Source: Aeromonas hydrophila subsp. hydrophila ATCC 7966 (GTDB taxonomy: Bacteria > Pseudomonadota > Gammaproteobacteria > Enterobacterales > Aeromonadaceae). From it: 64,000 nt of DNA. Under the pieces are notes generated by a model. The model was not told the origin of the DNA and did no database searches. It saw only the letters and a program-made list of their open reading frames with translations. The translations under genes were made by a program, and so were the position numbers. Each line of letters starts with the position of its first letter. The stretch's first letter is position 1. This document shows positions 13,897-21,765 of the stretch, one piece after another. The DNA lies in assembly GCF_000014805.1 (NCBI RefSeq), contig NC_008570.1:2237001-2301000 (forward strand), in the 5' to 3' direction.

Positions 13897-14949
13897 ATGA
13901 ATAAGAAGCTGGTGGTTTGCTTAGGTGCATTTCTGGCGTCGTGGCTGAGTGTAGGCCATGCCGATGAGAGTTTGGGAAAAGCTAAGACACTGATTGAGAA
14001 GGGGCAAGAACAAAATGATATCGCTCTATTACGAGAGGCTGTTGCCTTACTCGAACCAGCAGTGAAACGAGGGGACTCCAGAGCACAGTTTGAGCTTGGT
14101 AGGTTGTATGCCGATGGACGTTATGCTACCCGTAACGGGCCGGAAGCACTCTCGTTGATTACCGCAGCAGCTGAACACGGTAATGCTGATGCTCAGCTTT
14201 ATCTTGGGCAAACCTATTCAGGTATTTCTCAAGGGATCATTGAGGTGGACCGTAACAGCGAAGTCGGATTGAAGTGGTATGAAAAGTCAGCCGCTCAAGG
14301 TAACCCGCATGCTCAGTATGTATTGGGAGTCACATACTCGAGTAGTTACGAATCCGTTCATAATGATGAGGTCGCACTAAAGTGGTACCTTCGTTCGGCT
14401 GAGCAAGGGTATGTGTATTCTCAAGAGGCTTTAGGCAAAGTCTATTTATTTGGTCGTCTTGGGCAGAAGGCAGACAGAAGCAAAGCAGAACATTATTTGA
14501 AATTGGCTACTGCCCAGGGCTCGCAAGACGCCGAAGGAAAACTGAAAGTAATGCGTTGTTTGGATGGAGCTGATCCAACAGGTGATATCAAAGCCTTGGT
14601 GCCACTATGTGAGAATGAGGATGCAGATCGAGGGATTGAATTGTGGATTGGCATGAATTGCCCTGCAACTGAGCTTGATAGTGCTGTCTCCGTCGATGCC
14701 TGTTTTAACAAGAAGCCAAAAGAGGACCCGGAGGCTAATTTTATTCGCGCGTTTACTTATGCGTTTGGCTATGGTCGCCCTGTTAATTTGGCTGAAGCAT
14801 ATGTTTATTTTTCTATGGCTGCATTACCATCTGGAGGTGAACGTGATTTAGCCGTATCATATAGGCAAGCTATCGAAACAGCTTTATCTCCAGCAGGTCT
14901 GACTGAGGCCAAGAAACGATTTGAAGAATTAACCAATGATAAAGGATGA
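13897..14949 (+). CDS. Secreted Sel1-repeat protein, 350 aa
   Basis: Begins with a cleavable-looking signal peptide (MNKKLVVCLGAFLASWLSVGHA) and continues with Sel1-like TPR repeats: units such as ALLEPAVKRGDSRAQFELGR, GLKWYEKSAAQGNPHAQYVL and ALKWYLRSAEQGYVYSQEAL are spaced 36-40 residues apart. A second repeat region near the C-terminus (AYVYFSMAAL) is separated by a Cys-containing linker. Such periplasmic scaffolds mediate protein contacts, and the partner here is unknown. ATG 13897 follows a GGGCATAGGG ribosome region; GTG 13885 is an alternative. It is a cargo-type gene between umuDC and hns and is not needed for phage growth. Confidence 0.7.
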   Translation: MNKKLVVCLGAFLASWLSVGHADESLGKAKTLIEKGQEQNDIALLREAVALLEPAVKRGDSRAQFELGRLYADGRYATRNGPEALSLITAAAEHGNADAQLYLGQTYSGISQGIIEVDRNSEVGLKWYEKSAAQGNPHAQYVLGVTYSSSYESVHNDEVALKWYLRSAEQGYVYSQEALGKVYLFGRLGQKADRSKAEHYLKLATAQGSQDAEGKLKVMRCLDGADPTGDIKALVPLCENEDADRGIELWIGMNCPATELDSAVSVDACFNKKPKEDPEANFIRAFTYAFGYGRPVNLAEAYVYFSMAALPSGGERDLAVSYRQAIETALSPAGLTEAKKRFEELTNDKG

Positions 14950-15031
14950 TTCAAAATCACTTTTTCTTAGCACAAAAGCAGACCACTGAGCCGATAGACC
15001 TCATCAATAAGTAAGCTTATAAGGTAGAAAA

Positions 15032-15442
15032 ATGAGCGAATTTATCAAAGTGATCCTGAACCAACGTAGTCTGCGTGCGGCGTTACGTGAACTGACTTTT
15101 GAGCAGCTGACCGAGGCCAAAGAGAAGCTGGATGTGGTTTTTAAGGAACGTGAAGATGTCGAACTGAAGCTCATGCAAGAGCAGGAAGAGCGCCAGGCTA
15201 AATTGGCCGAATTCCAAGCAATGCTGGAGCAAGCAGGTATTGACCCAAACGAGCTACTGGGTGCAGGTGAGGGTAAAAGCGCCAAGGGGACTGCTGCTAA
15301 GCGGACTCGCGCTCCACGCCCTGCCAAGTACAAATACACCGAAGATGGTGTAGAGAAAACCTGGACTGGTCAGGGTCGCATGCCAAAGGCGATTGCTCAC
15401 GCGGTAGAGAACGGTACCGCTCTTGAAAGCTTCCTGATCTAA
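15032..15442 (+). CDS. hns: H-NS family nucleoid protein, 136 aa
   Basis: Xenogeneic silencer or nucleoid-associated protein. The N-terminal half is a charged coiled coil for dimerisation and oligomerisation (about 1-62), followed by a flexible Lys/Ala linker (about 80-98) and the C-terminal DNA-binding motif with TWTGQGRMP, the AT-hook-like loop of H-NS. The length is normal. It has its own strong terminator. Whether this is the main chromosomal hns or an island paralogue cannot be decided here, but it lies inside prophage cargo and is surrounded by AT-rich foreign genes that H-NS would bind. Confidence 0.88.
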   Translation: MSEFIKVILNQRSLRAALRELTFEQLTEAKEKLDVVFKEREDVELKLMQEQEERQAKLAEFQAMLEQAGIDPNELLGAGEGKSAKGTAAKRTRAPRPAKYKYTEDGVEKTWTGQGRMPKAIAHAVENGTALESFLI

Positions 15443-15460
15443 GCCGCTAGGAAGTTGAAA

Positions 15461-15487
15461 AGCCAAGGAGTGCTCCTTGGCTTTTTT
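15461..15487 (+). terminator. Terminator of hns
   Basis: Ten-base stem AGCCAAGGAG / CTCCTTGGCT with a two-base loop followed by TTTTTT, 18 bases after the hns stop. Confidence 0.9.
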
Positions 15488-15525
15488 CGGGGTAATTGAG
15501 CTGATATTAGAGATGTTATTTCCGG

Positions 15526-15999
15526 ATGAACTTTGGTTACACTGTTGCTTCATCAATGAGCAGATTGTTTATGAAGAAGTTGGCTATGCTTTTGGCGGTG
15601 ATGTTCGTGGCATATTGGTTGCTGCTAGCCCATGTATCATGGGACATCTTTGACAAGACTCCATCTGTCAGTGTGGTGTCAAAAGATGGCAAGTACACAG
15701 TGTTCTTAAAAGCAGTATATCCATTAAATCCAATTGGCATATATTGTCAGCTCACTACCGAGTCGCCAATATTTTTTGAATTGTATGATGCCAAGGGCGC
15801 TTATGTAGGCCAATCATCCCCCTTTGTATGCTATGGGGAATGGCGAGATGTTCCATATCGATTCCCTGGGGAAGAATTTACCTCCGATGTTGATAGCTTC
15901 GTTATTTTTGATGACGAATATAATGGTGAGTTGAACATAAGCACCAAGCACAAAAAGTGGTGGAGCATGATCCTGTCTCCATTTCATTCAAGGGGATGA
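15526..15999 (+). CDS. Membrane-anchored hypothetical protein, DUF6201-like
   Basis: Up to 157 residues. A single N-terminal membrane helix (MKKLAMLLAVMFVAYWLLL) is followed by a globular beta-rich domain (SVVSKDGKYTVFLKAV, a CYGEW segment and FVIFDDEYNGELN), probably periplasmic. The overall pattern (short cytoplasmic tail, TM, 'SxDGKY' strand) recalls DUF6201 proteins, a tentative match. The start is uncertain: ATG 15526, 15556 and 15571 are all in frame, and none has a clear ribosome site. Located between hns and the lysis genes, it looks like host-derived or moron cargo. Confidence 0.5.
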   Translation: MNFGYTVASSMSRLFMKKLAMLLAVMFVAYWLLLAHVSWDIFDKTPSVSVVSKDGKYTVFLKAVYPLNPIGIYCQLTTESPIFFELYDAKGAYVGQSSPFVCYGEWRDVPYRFPGEEFTSDVDSFVIFDDEYNGELNISTKHKKWWSMILSPFHSRG

Positions 16000-16019
16000 G
16001 TTGCTAGTGGGCTCGGTGT

Positions 16020-16631
16020 ATGAAAACTAAAATAAAGGATTTTTTGAGGGGGCTGTTGTGGCGTAGCCAGACGTCACATCCTCCTCAGATACGGGACGTA
16101 TTTAGAGGCTCTGGGTTCACCATAGCTCTAGACCAATCATACAGTCGATACCCCAAACCATTGCCAGCAGATCCGGAGACTGAAGCTTACATCATTCGGT
16201 TTCTGGTATCAGAGGATGACAGAGACACCCTGATGCAATTGCTTGCTGGTTTAAGCTATGAGGTCCTTCCTGAGTTACCGACTCAGGTAGTGAGGTGCTC
16301 TGCGGATGAGACCGGTCGAAAGTTGATGTTGTTTCTACATACTTCTTTCTCTGGAACGGTTGTTTCGATTGCAAGTGATGACCTAGATGTACTGGAGCTA
16401 CTGCAAACAACAAAGCTATATCCGCCTCTTCCTGGTGACTCCTTCCCCTGGATACATCCTGAAGTAATGGGGGCTCTACAAGGGGACATCGAATACTGGT
16501 GGGATCAATTTTGGTTACCATTTTGGGGCTCGTTGAGCCAAGACGAGCAATCTGCCTTGGACCTGGAACCTGAGTGGCGAGAGTTCATTGTTAACCACCA
16601 ACCGACGTTGGTTACAGAATCTTCTGGTTGA
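16020..16631 (+). CDS. Hypothetical protein, 203 aa
   Basis: Unrecognised soluble protein. There is no signal peptide or membrane helix. A basic N-terminus is followed by mixed alpha/beta sequence (YIIRFLVSEDDRDTLMQLL, LMLFLHTSFSGTVVSIASDD) and a Trp-rich C-terminal part (YWWDQFWLPFWG). It begins 20 bases after the upstream membrane protein gene in the same direction, so the two are probably co-transcribed and may work as a pair. A terminator hairpin follows. It could be a type VI/contact-toxin accessory or phage cargo, but nothing in the sequence decides. Confidence 0.5.
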   Translation: MKTKIKDFLRGLLWRSQTSHPPQIRDVFRGSGFTIALDQSYSRYPKPLPADPETEAYIIRFLVSEDDRDTLMQLLAGLSYEVLPELPTQVVRCSADETGRKLMLFLHTSFSGTVVSIASDDLDVLELLQTTKLYPPLPGDSFPWIHPEVMGALQGDIEYWWDQFWLPFWGSLSQDEQSALDLEPEWREFIVNHQPTLVTESSG

Positions 16632-16667
16632 ATACTCATCAACTCAGCGTTAGCATCTCCCAATGAT

Positions 16668-16700
16668 GGCCAGAGTCCCCCGGGACCCTGGCCTTTTCTA
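16668..16700 (+). terminator. Terminator before lysis cassette
   Basis: Stem GGCCAG-A-GTCCC / GGGAC-C-CTGGCC (16668-16693) followed by TTTTCTATTT; separates cargo from the holin gene. Confidence 0.8.
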
Positions 16701-16748
16701 TTTCTGGCCCGCCTCGTGCGGGCTTTGTCGTTTCTGGAGGAACGATAA

Positions 16749-16955
16749 ATGGGAAAAGAAGAGGGGATAGCGACCGCCGCAACCGCCGCGGTAAAAAGTG
16801 CTCCACCGGTTGTCGTGTCAGGAATGACGTTGGCCGGCTACTCGCTCAACGATTGGGTGCTAGCCGCTACCTTGCTGTGGATAGCGGTTCAGATGGGCTG
16901 GTTTATATGGTCGAACATCATCAAGCCCCGGCGCCAGCGGGGAGGCGCAAAATGA
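16749..16955 (+). CDS. Phage holin, class II type, 68 aa
   Basis: Small lysis protein that forms membrane holes and starts host lysis. It has two hydrophobic stretches: a weak one around residues 20-30 (VVVSGMTLAGY) and a strong helix at about 35-57 (WVLAATLLWIAVQMGWFIW), then a basic tail (KPRRQRGGAK), which is the usual class II build. It is the first gene of the lysis cassette holin-endolysin-Rz/Rz1. Its stop overlaps the endolysin start (ATGA). The ribosome site GGAGG lies upstream of ATG 16749. Confidence 0.85.
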   Translation: MGKEEGIATAATAAVKSAPPVVVSGMTLAGYSLNDWVLAATLLWIAVQMGWFIWSNIIKPRRQRGGAK

Positions 16956-17443
16956 ACAAGGTCCGCATTGCAATCGCGGCCCTCACGCTAAGTGCTGCGG
17001 GCTTTGTGGGGATCCTGAATCGGGAGGGGTTTGAGCCGACGGCTTACCCCGACCCGGTACACGGTGCCAGGCTTCCCACAATCGGCTTTGGGAGCACCGA
17101 AGGGGTCAAGATGGGTGACACCATCACGCCCGTCGCCGCGGTGAACAGAAGCCTTCGGGAGGTGCGGATATTCGAGGATGCCCTCAAGGCCTGCATCAAG
17201 GTGCCTCTCCACCAGTATGAGTTCGATGCCTATGTCGAGCTCTCCCACAACATCGGCCCTGGGGCCTTTTGCCGTTCCACCATCGTGAAGCGCCTGAACG
17301 CCGGCGATTACCCCGGGGCCTGCGAGGCGATCCTGCTGTTCAAGCGGGCTGGCAATCAAGACTGTTCGGCGCCGGGGAACCGGGTGTGCCCCGGGCTTTG
17401 GAAAGATCGACTGCGCCTCAATGCGAAGTGCAAGGGGGAGTGA
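16952..17443 (+). CDS. Phage endolysin (GH24 lysozyme), 163 aa
   Basis: Muramidase that cleaves the glycan chains of peptidoglycan at lysis. The T4-lysozyme-type catalytic triad is visible: Glu25 (REG), Asp34 (AYPDP) and Thr43 (TIGFG). The first 22 residues form a hydrophobic, Ala/Gly-rich helix without a clear signal-peptidase site, consistent with a signal-arrest-release endolysin. Six Cys residues lie in the C-terminal half. ATG 16952 overlaps the holin stop; the last base of its stop is the first base of the Rz start (TGATG). Confidence 0.9.
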   Translation: MNKVRIAIAALTLSAAGFVGILNREGFEPTAYPDPVHGARLPTIGFGSTEGVKMGDTITPVAAVNRSLREVRIFEDALKACIKVPLHQYEFDAYVELSHNIGPGAFCRSTIVKRLNAGDYPGACEAILLFKRAGNQDCSAPGNRVCPGLWKDRLRLNAKCKGE

Positions 17444-17993
17444 TGGTTACGATACCCAAAAGCTGGATGCTGCCGTTCCTGGCTGGCTCATTGGTGATCG
17501 CCGCTCTGGCCGGTAGTGGAGTGGCTCTCTACTGGTCCGGTCATGCTGATGGGCAGGAGGGAGAGCGCAAGACCTGGCAGGCGAGGTGGAATGAAGAGGC
17601 TGCCCGGCTCGCTACTGCCAGGACCAAGGCCGAGCAGGAAGCCAGGGAAGAGGAACAGCGCCGGCAGGCTGAAATCGACGAGGTAAGAGACCATGCACAA
17701 GAACAACTCGCCCAAGCACAAGCTGATGCCGCTGCTGCTGGCATTGAGTCTGGCCGGTTGCGCGACAAGCCCGCCGCCTGGCAGCCAGAGCAAGTCAGTG
17801 CGCCAGCAATCCCGGCACTGCCCAAAGAGGCTCGGCAACCGAACAACCTGCCATGGTGCTCGCCGACTTGCTCAGCCGGGCTGATGAAAGAGCGGGTGAG
17901 CTGGCAGCAGCATATGACAGTGCTCGAGCATCAGGACTAGCCTGCGAGAGAGCTTATGATGCGCTTCTACTTCCCACACAATCTCACCAGTAA
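17443..17993 (+). pseudogene. Rz inner-membrane spanin, frameshifted
   Basis: Rz spans the periplasm and, with Rz1, fuses inner and outer membranes at lysis. Visible: an N-terminal membrane helix (about residues 8-30), then a long Ala/Glu/Gln-rich coiled coil. After GRLRDK the open frame ends at 17940 with a Pro/Cys-rich sequence that belongs to Rz1. The expected Rz C-terminus (VLADLLSRADERAGELAAAY, then GLACERAYDAL) lies in another frame and ends at TAA 17991-17993. Adding one base at about 17766 restores it. The open frame as it stands is 17443-17940. The defect is a single-base deletion or a sequencing error. Confidence 0.8.
17693..17940 (+). pseudogene. Rz1 outer-membrane spanin lipoprotein, nested in Rz, frameshifted
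   Basis: Nested within Rz in another frame. It starts at ATG 17693 with a lipoprotein signal ending in the lipobox LAGC, so the mature protein would be lipidated on Cys. As the sequence stands it ends at 17884 after SPPPGSQSKSV and unrelated residues. Restoring one base at about 17766 gives a Rz1-like tail with WCSPTCSAGL, ending at TAG 17938-17940. The same deletion therefore exchanges the C-termini of Rz and Rz1 and should disable outer-membrane disruption. Confidence 0.75.
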
Positions 17994-18022
17994 CGCAGGG
18001 GTGTCTGTTTCTAGGACGCGAG

Positions 18023-18919
18023 ATGGCTCAACGTATCGACTGGAAATCTTTGCAGGCGGACTTTGCGCAGGCACACGGAGAAACAGGCATTAGCGTAAAG
18101 GATTGGTGCGAGCAAAATGGCCTCAACTACCAATCCGCTAGGCGTTATATCAAGCCTCGTACTGCGCAGTCTGAGGAGCAAACTGCGCAGTCCAAACTGC
18201 GCAGTGCGCAAAGAAATGCGCAGTCAGAAGTGCGCAATCGGCAAAGTGCGCAGACTAAGGGAAATGAAGGCAAGGCCAATGAGATTAGGGGAGAGGGAAG
18301 AGTGGAAAGGTCATCCTCATCCACACAAACCCCTTACGACTCAGGTCAAAACCCGAAAAGAAAATCGGTACGCCAGCCAGATGGCCGCTTTGGCATGGGT
18401 AATCGTGAGTCTGTCGGTAGCCCCGGCAACCCTAACCCTGTCGCAAAGTGGAAGCTAGGCGACAGGCCCGCACTGACCCACGGCGGTTACGCGCAGTTCC
18501 TCGATGCGCCAGAGCTGTTCGACCAGGCCCGCGATCTGCGGTTGCGCGATGAGTTGGACTTCACCCGGGCTCGCGTGATCTCCGTCACCAAGCTGCTGAA
18601 GGGGTTGCAGCAGGACCTGGTCACAGCCACCGAGGTGACGGACCGGATCGCGCTGTATGACAAGATTTTGAAAGCCGAGCAGGCCCTCGACCGCAATATT
18701 CAGCGGATTGAGTCCATTGAGCGCACCTTGAGCGCCCTGATGGTTGATGCCGTTAACGTACCAAAAATTGAAGAGGACACCCGTCGCATCCGGGCCGCTA
18801 CCCGCAAGCTGACCGCGGAGGCTGACTTGCTAGAGAAGGATGGTGGTGCGGATATGACACCGGTGGCAGAAGTGGCGGCAGAACTTCAGGGTATGGGGAC
18901 TGGTGGGCTTATGAGATAA
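18023..18919 (+). CDS. Phage terminase small subunit-like protein, 298 aa
   Basis: DNA-recognition subunit of the packaging motor. The N-terminal helix-turn-helix (FAQAHGETGISVKDWCEQNG, then SARRYIKPR) is of the kind found in small terminases. A low-complexity Gln/Ser/Arg linker follows, encoded over an array of TGCGCA words, then the conserved HGGYAQFL region and a helical C-terminal half (LRLRDELDFTRARVISVTKL, QALDRNIQRIESIERTL) typical of the P27/Mu-like small subunit group. ATG 18023. A low-GC membrane gene separates it from the large subunit, which is unusual. Confidence 0.7.
   Translation: MAQRIDWKSLQADFAQAHGETGISVKDWCEQNGLNYQSARRYIKPRTAQSEEQTAQSKLRSAQRNAQSEVRNRQSAQTKGNEGKANEIRGEGRVERSSSSTQTPYDSGQNPKRKSVRQPDGRFGMGNRESVGSPGNPNPVAKWKLGDRPALTHGGYAQFLDAPELFDQARDLRLRDELDFTRARVISVTKLLKGLQQDLVTATEVTDRIALYDKILKAEQALDRNIQRIESIERTLSALMVDAVNVPKIEEDTRRIRAATRKLTAEADLLEKDGGADMTPVAEVAAELQGMGTGGLMR
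18163..18252. repeat. Array of seven TGCGCA palindromes in the small terminase gene
   Basis: TGCGCA begins at 18163, 18184, 18198, 18205, 18217, 18231 and 18247; five copies extend to TGCGCAGT/TGCGCAGA. Several spacings are 7, 14 or 21. Candidate packaging (pac) or terminase-binding iterons. Confidence 0.6.
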
Positions 18920-18958
18920 TAACATGGTCACTTTCAAATGGTGTTCAGGAAATAATAA

Positions 18959-19705
18959 ATGGTTGGGGATAATGTAGAGCTTGAAAGGCAATATAGGAAA
19001 AACTTGATGATTGTTAGTACGATTGTATTAATATATTCAATCGCTGGTGGCTCCTTTGGGAATGACTTGTCTTTTTCTGGAGCGAAATTGGTTTTCTCGA
19101 GACCAGAATGGATTGAGTTTTTTATGATTGCTGTTATGTTTTTCTTGCAGTGGAGGCACTGGCTTATATCAGGGGATATAAGGCGGCATCACCGTGGTGA
19201 AGTTTTAAATGAACTTTTCCTTCCTAGCAAGTATATACGTTTTTTGAAGTGTGCTTTTAACCCCGGTGCGACGTTTGAACGCGTAGATAATGATGGCTAT
19301 GCCATTATGAAGTGTGATGAAGGAGTGGGGCGGGTAAAGGTTAAAATAATAGATGTTCGTTTTCGTTTTATTTTAATAAGGTTCGCTGATGCTGTGAGTA
19401 CCCCAGGGGTTGAGGAACTAAGTCATCTAGGTCTTACAAGTCAGGTTAGTCGTGATTATGGTTCTCCATACAGACTTACTGATAGAGAAATGAGGGTTGT
19501 TAGAAGAACATTCAATAATAATGGTTATGGTATTATTTCTATAAGATATAGCGATGTAGTTCCATTTTTTATGTTGAATAGATCTTATAGAACTAGATGG
19601 ATAAATCTGTCATTTAACGAAGTTTGGTTTGGTGACGCATTGCTTCCAGCATTTGTCACAGGTTCTGCACTTATTTGTTATTTGTTATCTAAGTTTTTTA
19701 GCTAA
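18959..19705 (+). CDS. Membrane protein of unknown function inserted between terminase genes
   Basis: Unrecognised 248-aa protein, AT-rich against a GC-rich phage background. Hydrophobic helices lie at about 16-32 and 50-64 near the N-terminus and at about 226-244 at the C-terminus, with a polar domain of some 150 residues between them rich in Arg, Tyr and Asp. AGGA lies ten bases before ATG 18959, and a strong terminator follows the stop, so it is a self-contained unit. Autonomous genes of this sort between phage structural genes ('morons') often alter the host surface or exclude other phages; that role is inferred from position and composition. Confidence 0.6.
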   Translation: MVGDNVELERQYRKNLMIVSTIVLIYSIAGGSFGNDLSFSGAKLVFSRPEWIEFFMIAVMFFLQWRHWLISGDIRRHHRGEVLNELFLPSKYIRFLKCAFNPGATFERVDNDGYAIMKCDEGVGRVKVKIIDVRFRFILIRFADAVSTPGVEELSHLGLTSQVSRDYGSPYRLTDREMRVVRRTFNNNGYGIISIRYSDVVPFFMLNRSYRTRWINLSFNEVWFGDALLPAFVTGSALICYLLSKFFS

Positions 19706-19709
19706 TTCT

Positions 19710-19735
19710 AACCCGCTTCGGCGGGTTTTTTGTTA
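19710..19735 (+). terminator. Terminator of the moron gene
   Basis: AACCCGC-TTCG-GCGGGTT followed by TTTTTG: compact stem with a stable TTCG tetraloop, right after the membrane protein gene and before the large terminase start. Confidence 0.92.
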
Positions 19736-19748
19736 CCTGAGATCCCCC

Positions 19749-20837
19749 ATGACCGAACTCGATATCTCCGCCATGACTGAGCAGGAGCAGCTTGCGTACA
19801 TCCGCGCGAAGCTCAGTGATAAGTGGTGGCGGATGAACAATCTCTACATGATCGAGAACGAGCAAGGTGAGCTGGTGCAATTCAAGCTGCGCCCGGCACA
19901 GGAGTTGCTGTTCCGGACCATGTGGTACCTGAACATCGTTCTCAAGGCGCGCCAGCTGGGGTTCTCCACCGCCATCGATATCTACCTGCTCGACGAGGCA
20001 TTGTTCAACAAGAATCTGAAGTGCGGGATCATCGCCCATGATCTAACTGCCGCCGGCGAGATTTACCGCACCAAGATTGAAATCCCGTTCGATAACTTAC
20101 CCAAGTGGCTTAAGGACACCAGTGCCCAGTTTGGCAAGGCAGTGGCCAGGGCGATCTGGGAGACTTTCGCCCTGAACCCGACCCCACAGATCGTCAAGCC
20201 AGTGGTGGAGGCTGTTTTCAATTACGACAGCTTCCGTGGTGCCCCAATCGATAGCCCTCAGGATCTGGCCGTCAAGGCCGAGTCCCGTTACAACGAGCAA
20301 ACGAGTTTGCTGATGCGCGAACTTGGTGAATTGTCTGGTTTCTCACCCAAGCAGCTGGAACACTTGTTGATTGGTTACACTGGCACTGTGGGTAGCTACG
20401 TGATGGCCGTAGCAGATGGGGTGATCCGGGCAAGCCGTCCCGGGGAGTCAGCCAGTTGGCGTGCTGATGAGGTCCCTTTGGTTAAAGCCGTGTACCGCGG
20501 CACTGGTCCTGCCAAGTTTACTCAGCACATGGAGGATTTTTATCGGATGCTCAACGAGGTGAACCAGCTCAAGCGCACCGTTGATCAGTACCGTGGTGAA
20601 GGGGAGGACGATAAGGCCGATGAACTGTTGGAAGAACAGGGGGGGATCTTGAAGGCTCGACGTAACTTGAGCCGAACCCAGCAACAAATCAGAGTATTGC
20701 GAAACCGTATTGAGTTACTGCATCGAGATCGAACATTAAGTGCCGAGGAAAAACGCCAGCGAATAGATAAGCTGCTGGCAAGCCGTAACGAGCTTGTTTA
20801 CAAAGCTGTGAGTCATAATCATATCTATTGGAAATAG
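19749..20837 (+). pseudogene. Terminase large subunit N-terminus fused in frame to LPD38 tail
   Basis: Chimeric ORF. Residues 1 to about 125 are the start of a large terminase: the helical leader, then FKLRPAQELLFRTMWYLN and the ATP-binding motif KARQLGFST, then LDEALFNKNLKCGIIAHD. Shortly after EIPFDNLPKWLKDTSAQ the sequence becomes FGKAVARAIWETFALNP and continues as the C-terminal part of an LPD38 protein (large polyvalent protein-associated domain 38), normally the end of a very long virion protein many genes downstream. The junction is near 20130. The nuclease domain of terminase and all portal, capsid and tail genes are therefore missing, although the frame is open. The product cannot package DNA. 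Confidence 0.75.
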
Positions 20838-21293
20838 CATCCCCTCGAATCCCTTCACATAAAAATGGGAGATCGCTCACGAAAATGCATTTAGATTATG
20901 TCAGTAATTTAAAATCATCTATCAGTTTATTTAAGTCCGTAAACTTTGAGAAAAGTAAATGGCTAAATAATCTTTGTGTTTTCCGATAGATAACTTGCTC
21001 TATTTTTCACGCCACGCCTTAATTTATGTGGTGAGACAATTATTGATTTTATCATCTATTAATCACGCAGGGTTTCTTGATTAATATTGTGATTAAGATC
21101 GCTTCTTTCTGTGCACCAAGAGGTTAACTTAGTTCTTGAGGATGAGGAGTTCTGTTGGCATAGATAGAGATATCAATGTTTAGCAGTTGCTAGTCCCCCC
21201 TTATTCTCGTAGTACTGACATGCAAGCAACCGTCTGGTTTGTGTGTCTCTCGCTTTGTTTTACTAGAGCTAACTTATCCCGTTTTTTGTTTTG

Positions 21294-21323
21294 CCAGTGC
21301 CATTAATGGCACTGGTTTTTTTT
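21294..21323 (+). terminator. Strong orphan terminator, possible sRNA 3' end
   Basis: Perfect ten-base stem CCAGTGCCAT / ATGGCACTGG, two-base loop, then TTTTTTTT. The nearest upstream gene stop is 456 bases away, so it may end a small RNA that starts in the preceding region. Confidence 0.8.
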
Positions 21324-21708
21324 ATGTTGAGTATAAATATCAATGGGTAACACATGAGTATTATTTCGAGTTGTTATCATTACGCGGTAGAATTCGGATT
21401 TGTTTGGGTATATTCACAGAGGGTTATCACTCATCAATTTTGATCTGGATGTCTTTATAATATTGAATCTAATGGATTTATGTAACTGCGAATTATCGTA
21501 TTGATAGGTGAGTCATCAATGTGTTCGATATCGGTTAGGGTATGATAATAAAAATTACAGGGGGATCTTCAAATTACATTATAACTGTTGCTGCTCTTTC
21601 ATCTTGTTATCCAAGTCATTAATGATATCAACAGAGTTTGAGAGTAGAGCATGCAATAACGGCTCTGGTTGAACCGGTATGACGGGGTACGGTGAGGGCA
21701 TAGCCTAC

Positions 21709-21765
21709 AAGGACTGAACCTAAAAGGACTTAACCTAAAAGGACTTAACCTAAAAGGACTTAACC
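21709..21765 (+). repeat. Four 15-bp direct repeats ahead of a small membrane ORF
   Basis: Unit AAGGACTTAACCTAA at 21709 (one mismatch), 21724, 21739 and a partial unit at 21754 that ends exactly at the ATG (21766). Each unit contains an AAGGA ribosome-binding motif, and in the last unit the spacing to the ATG is seven bases. Confidence 0.9.

Larger units (their letters stand above)
20838..21765. other. AT-rich non-coding end of the prophage
   Basis: About 930 bases without a believable gene. It holds a strong orphan terminator near 21.3 kb and four 15-base repeats just before the small membrane ORF. Short ORFs (for example 21239-21460) run through the terminator and lack ribosome sites. Confidence 0.5.

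Noticed and set aside
18163..18252. CRISPR-like array
   Set aside because: Repeats are only 6-8 bases with irregular short spacing and lie in a coding frame; no spacers or cas genes anywhere in the window.
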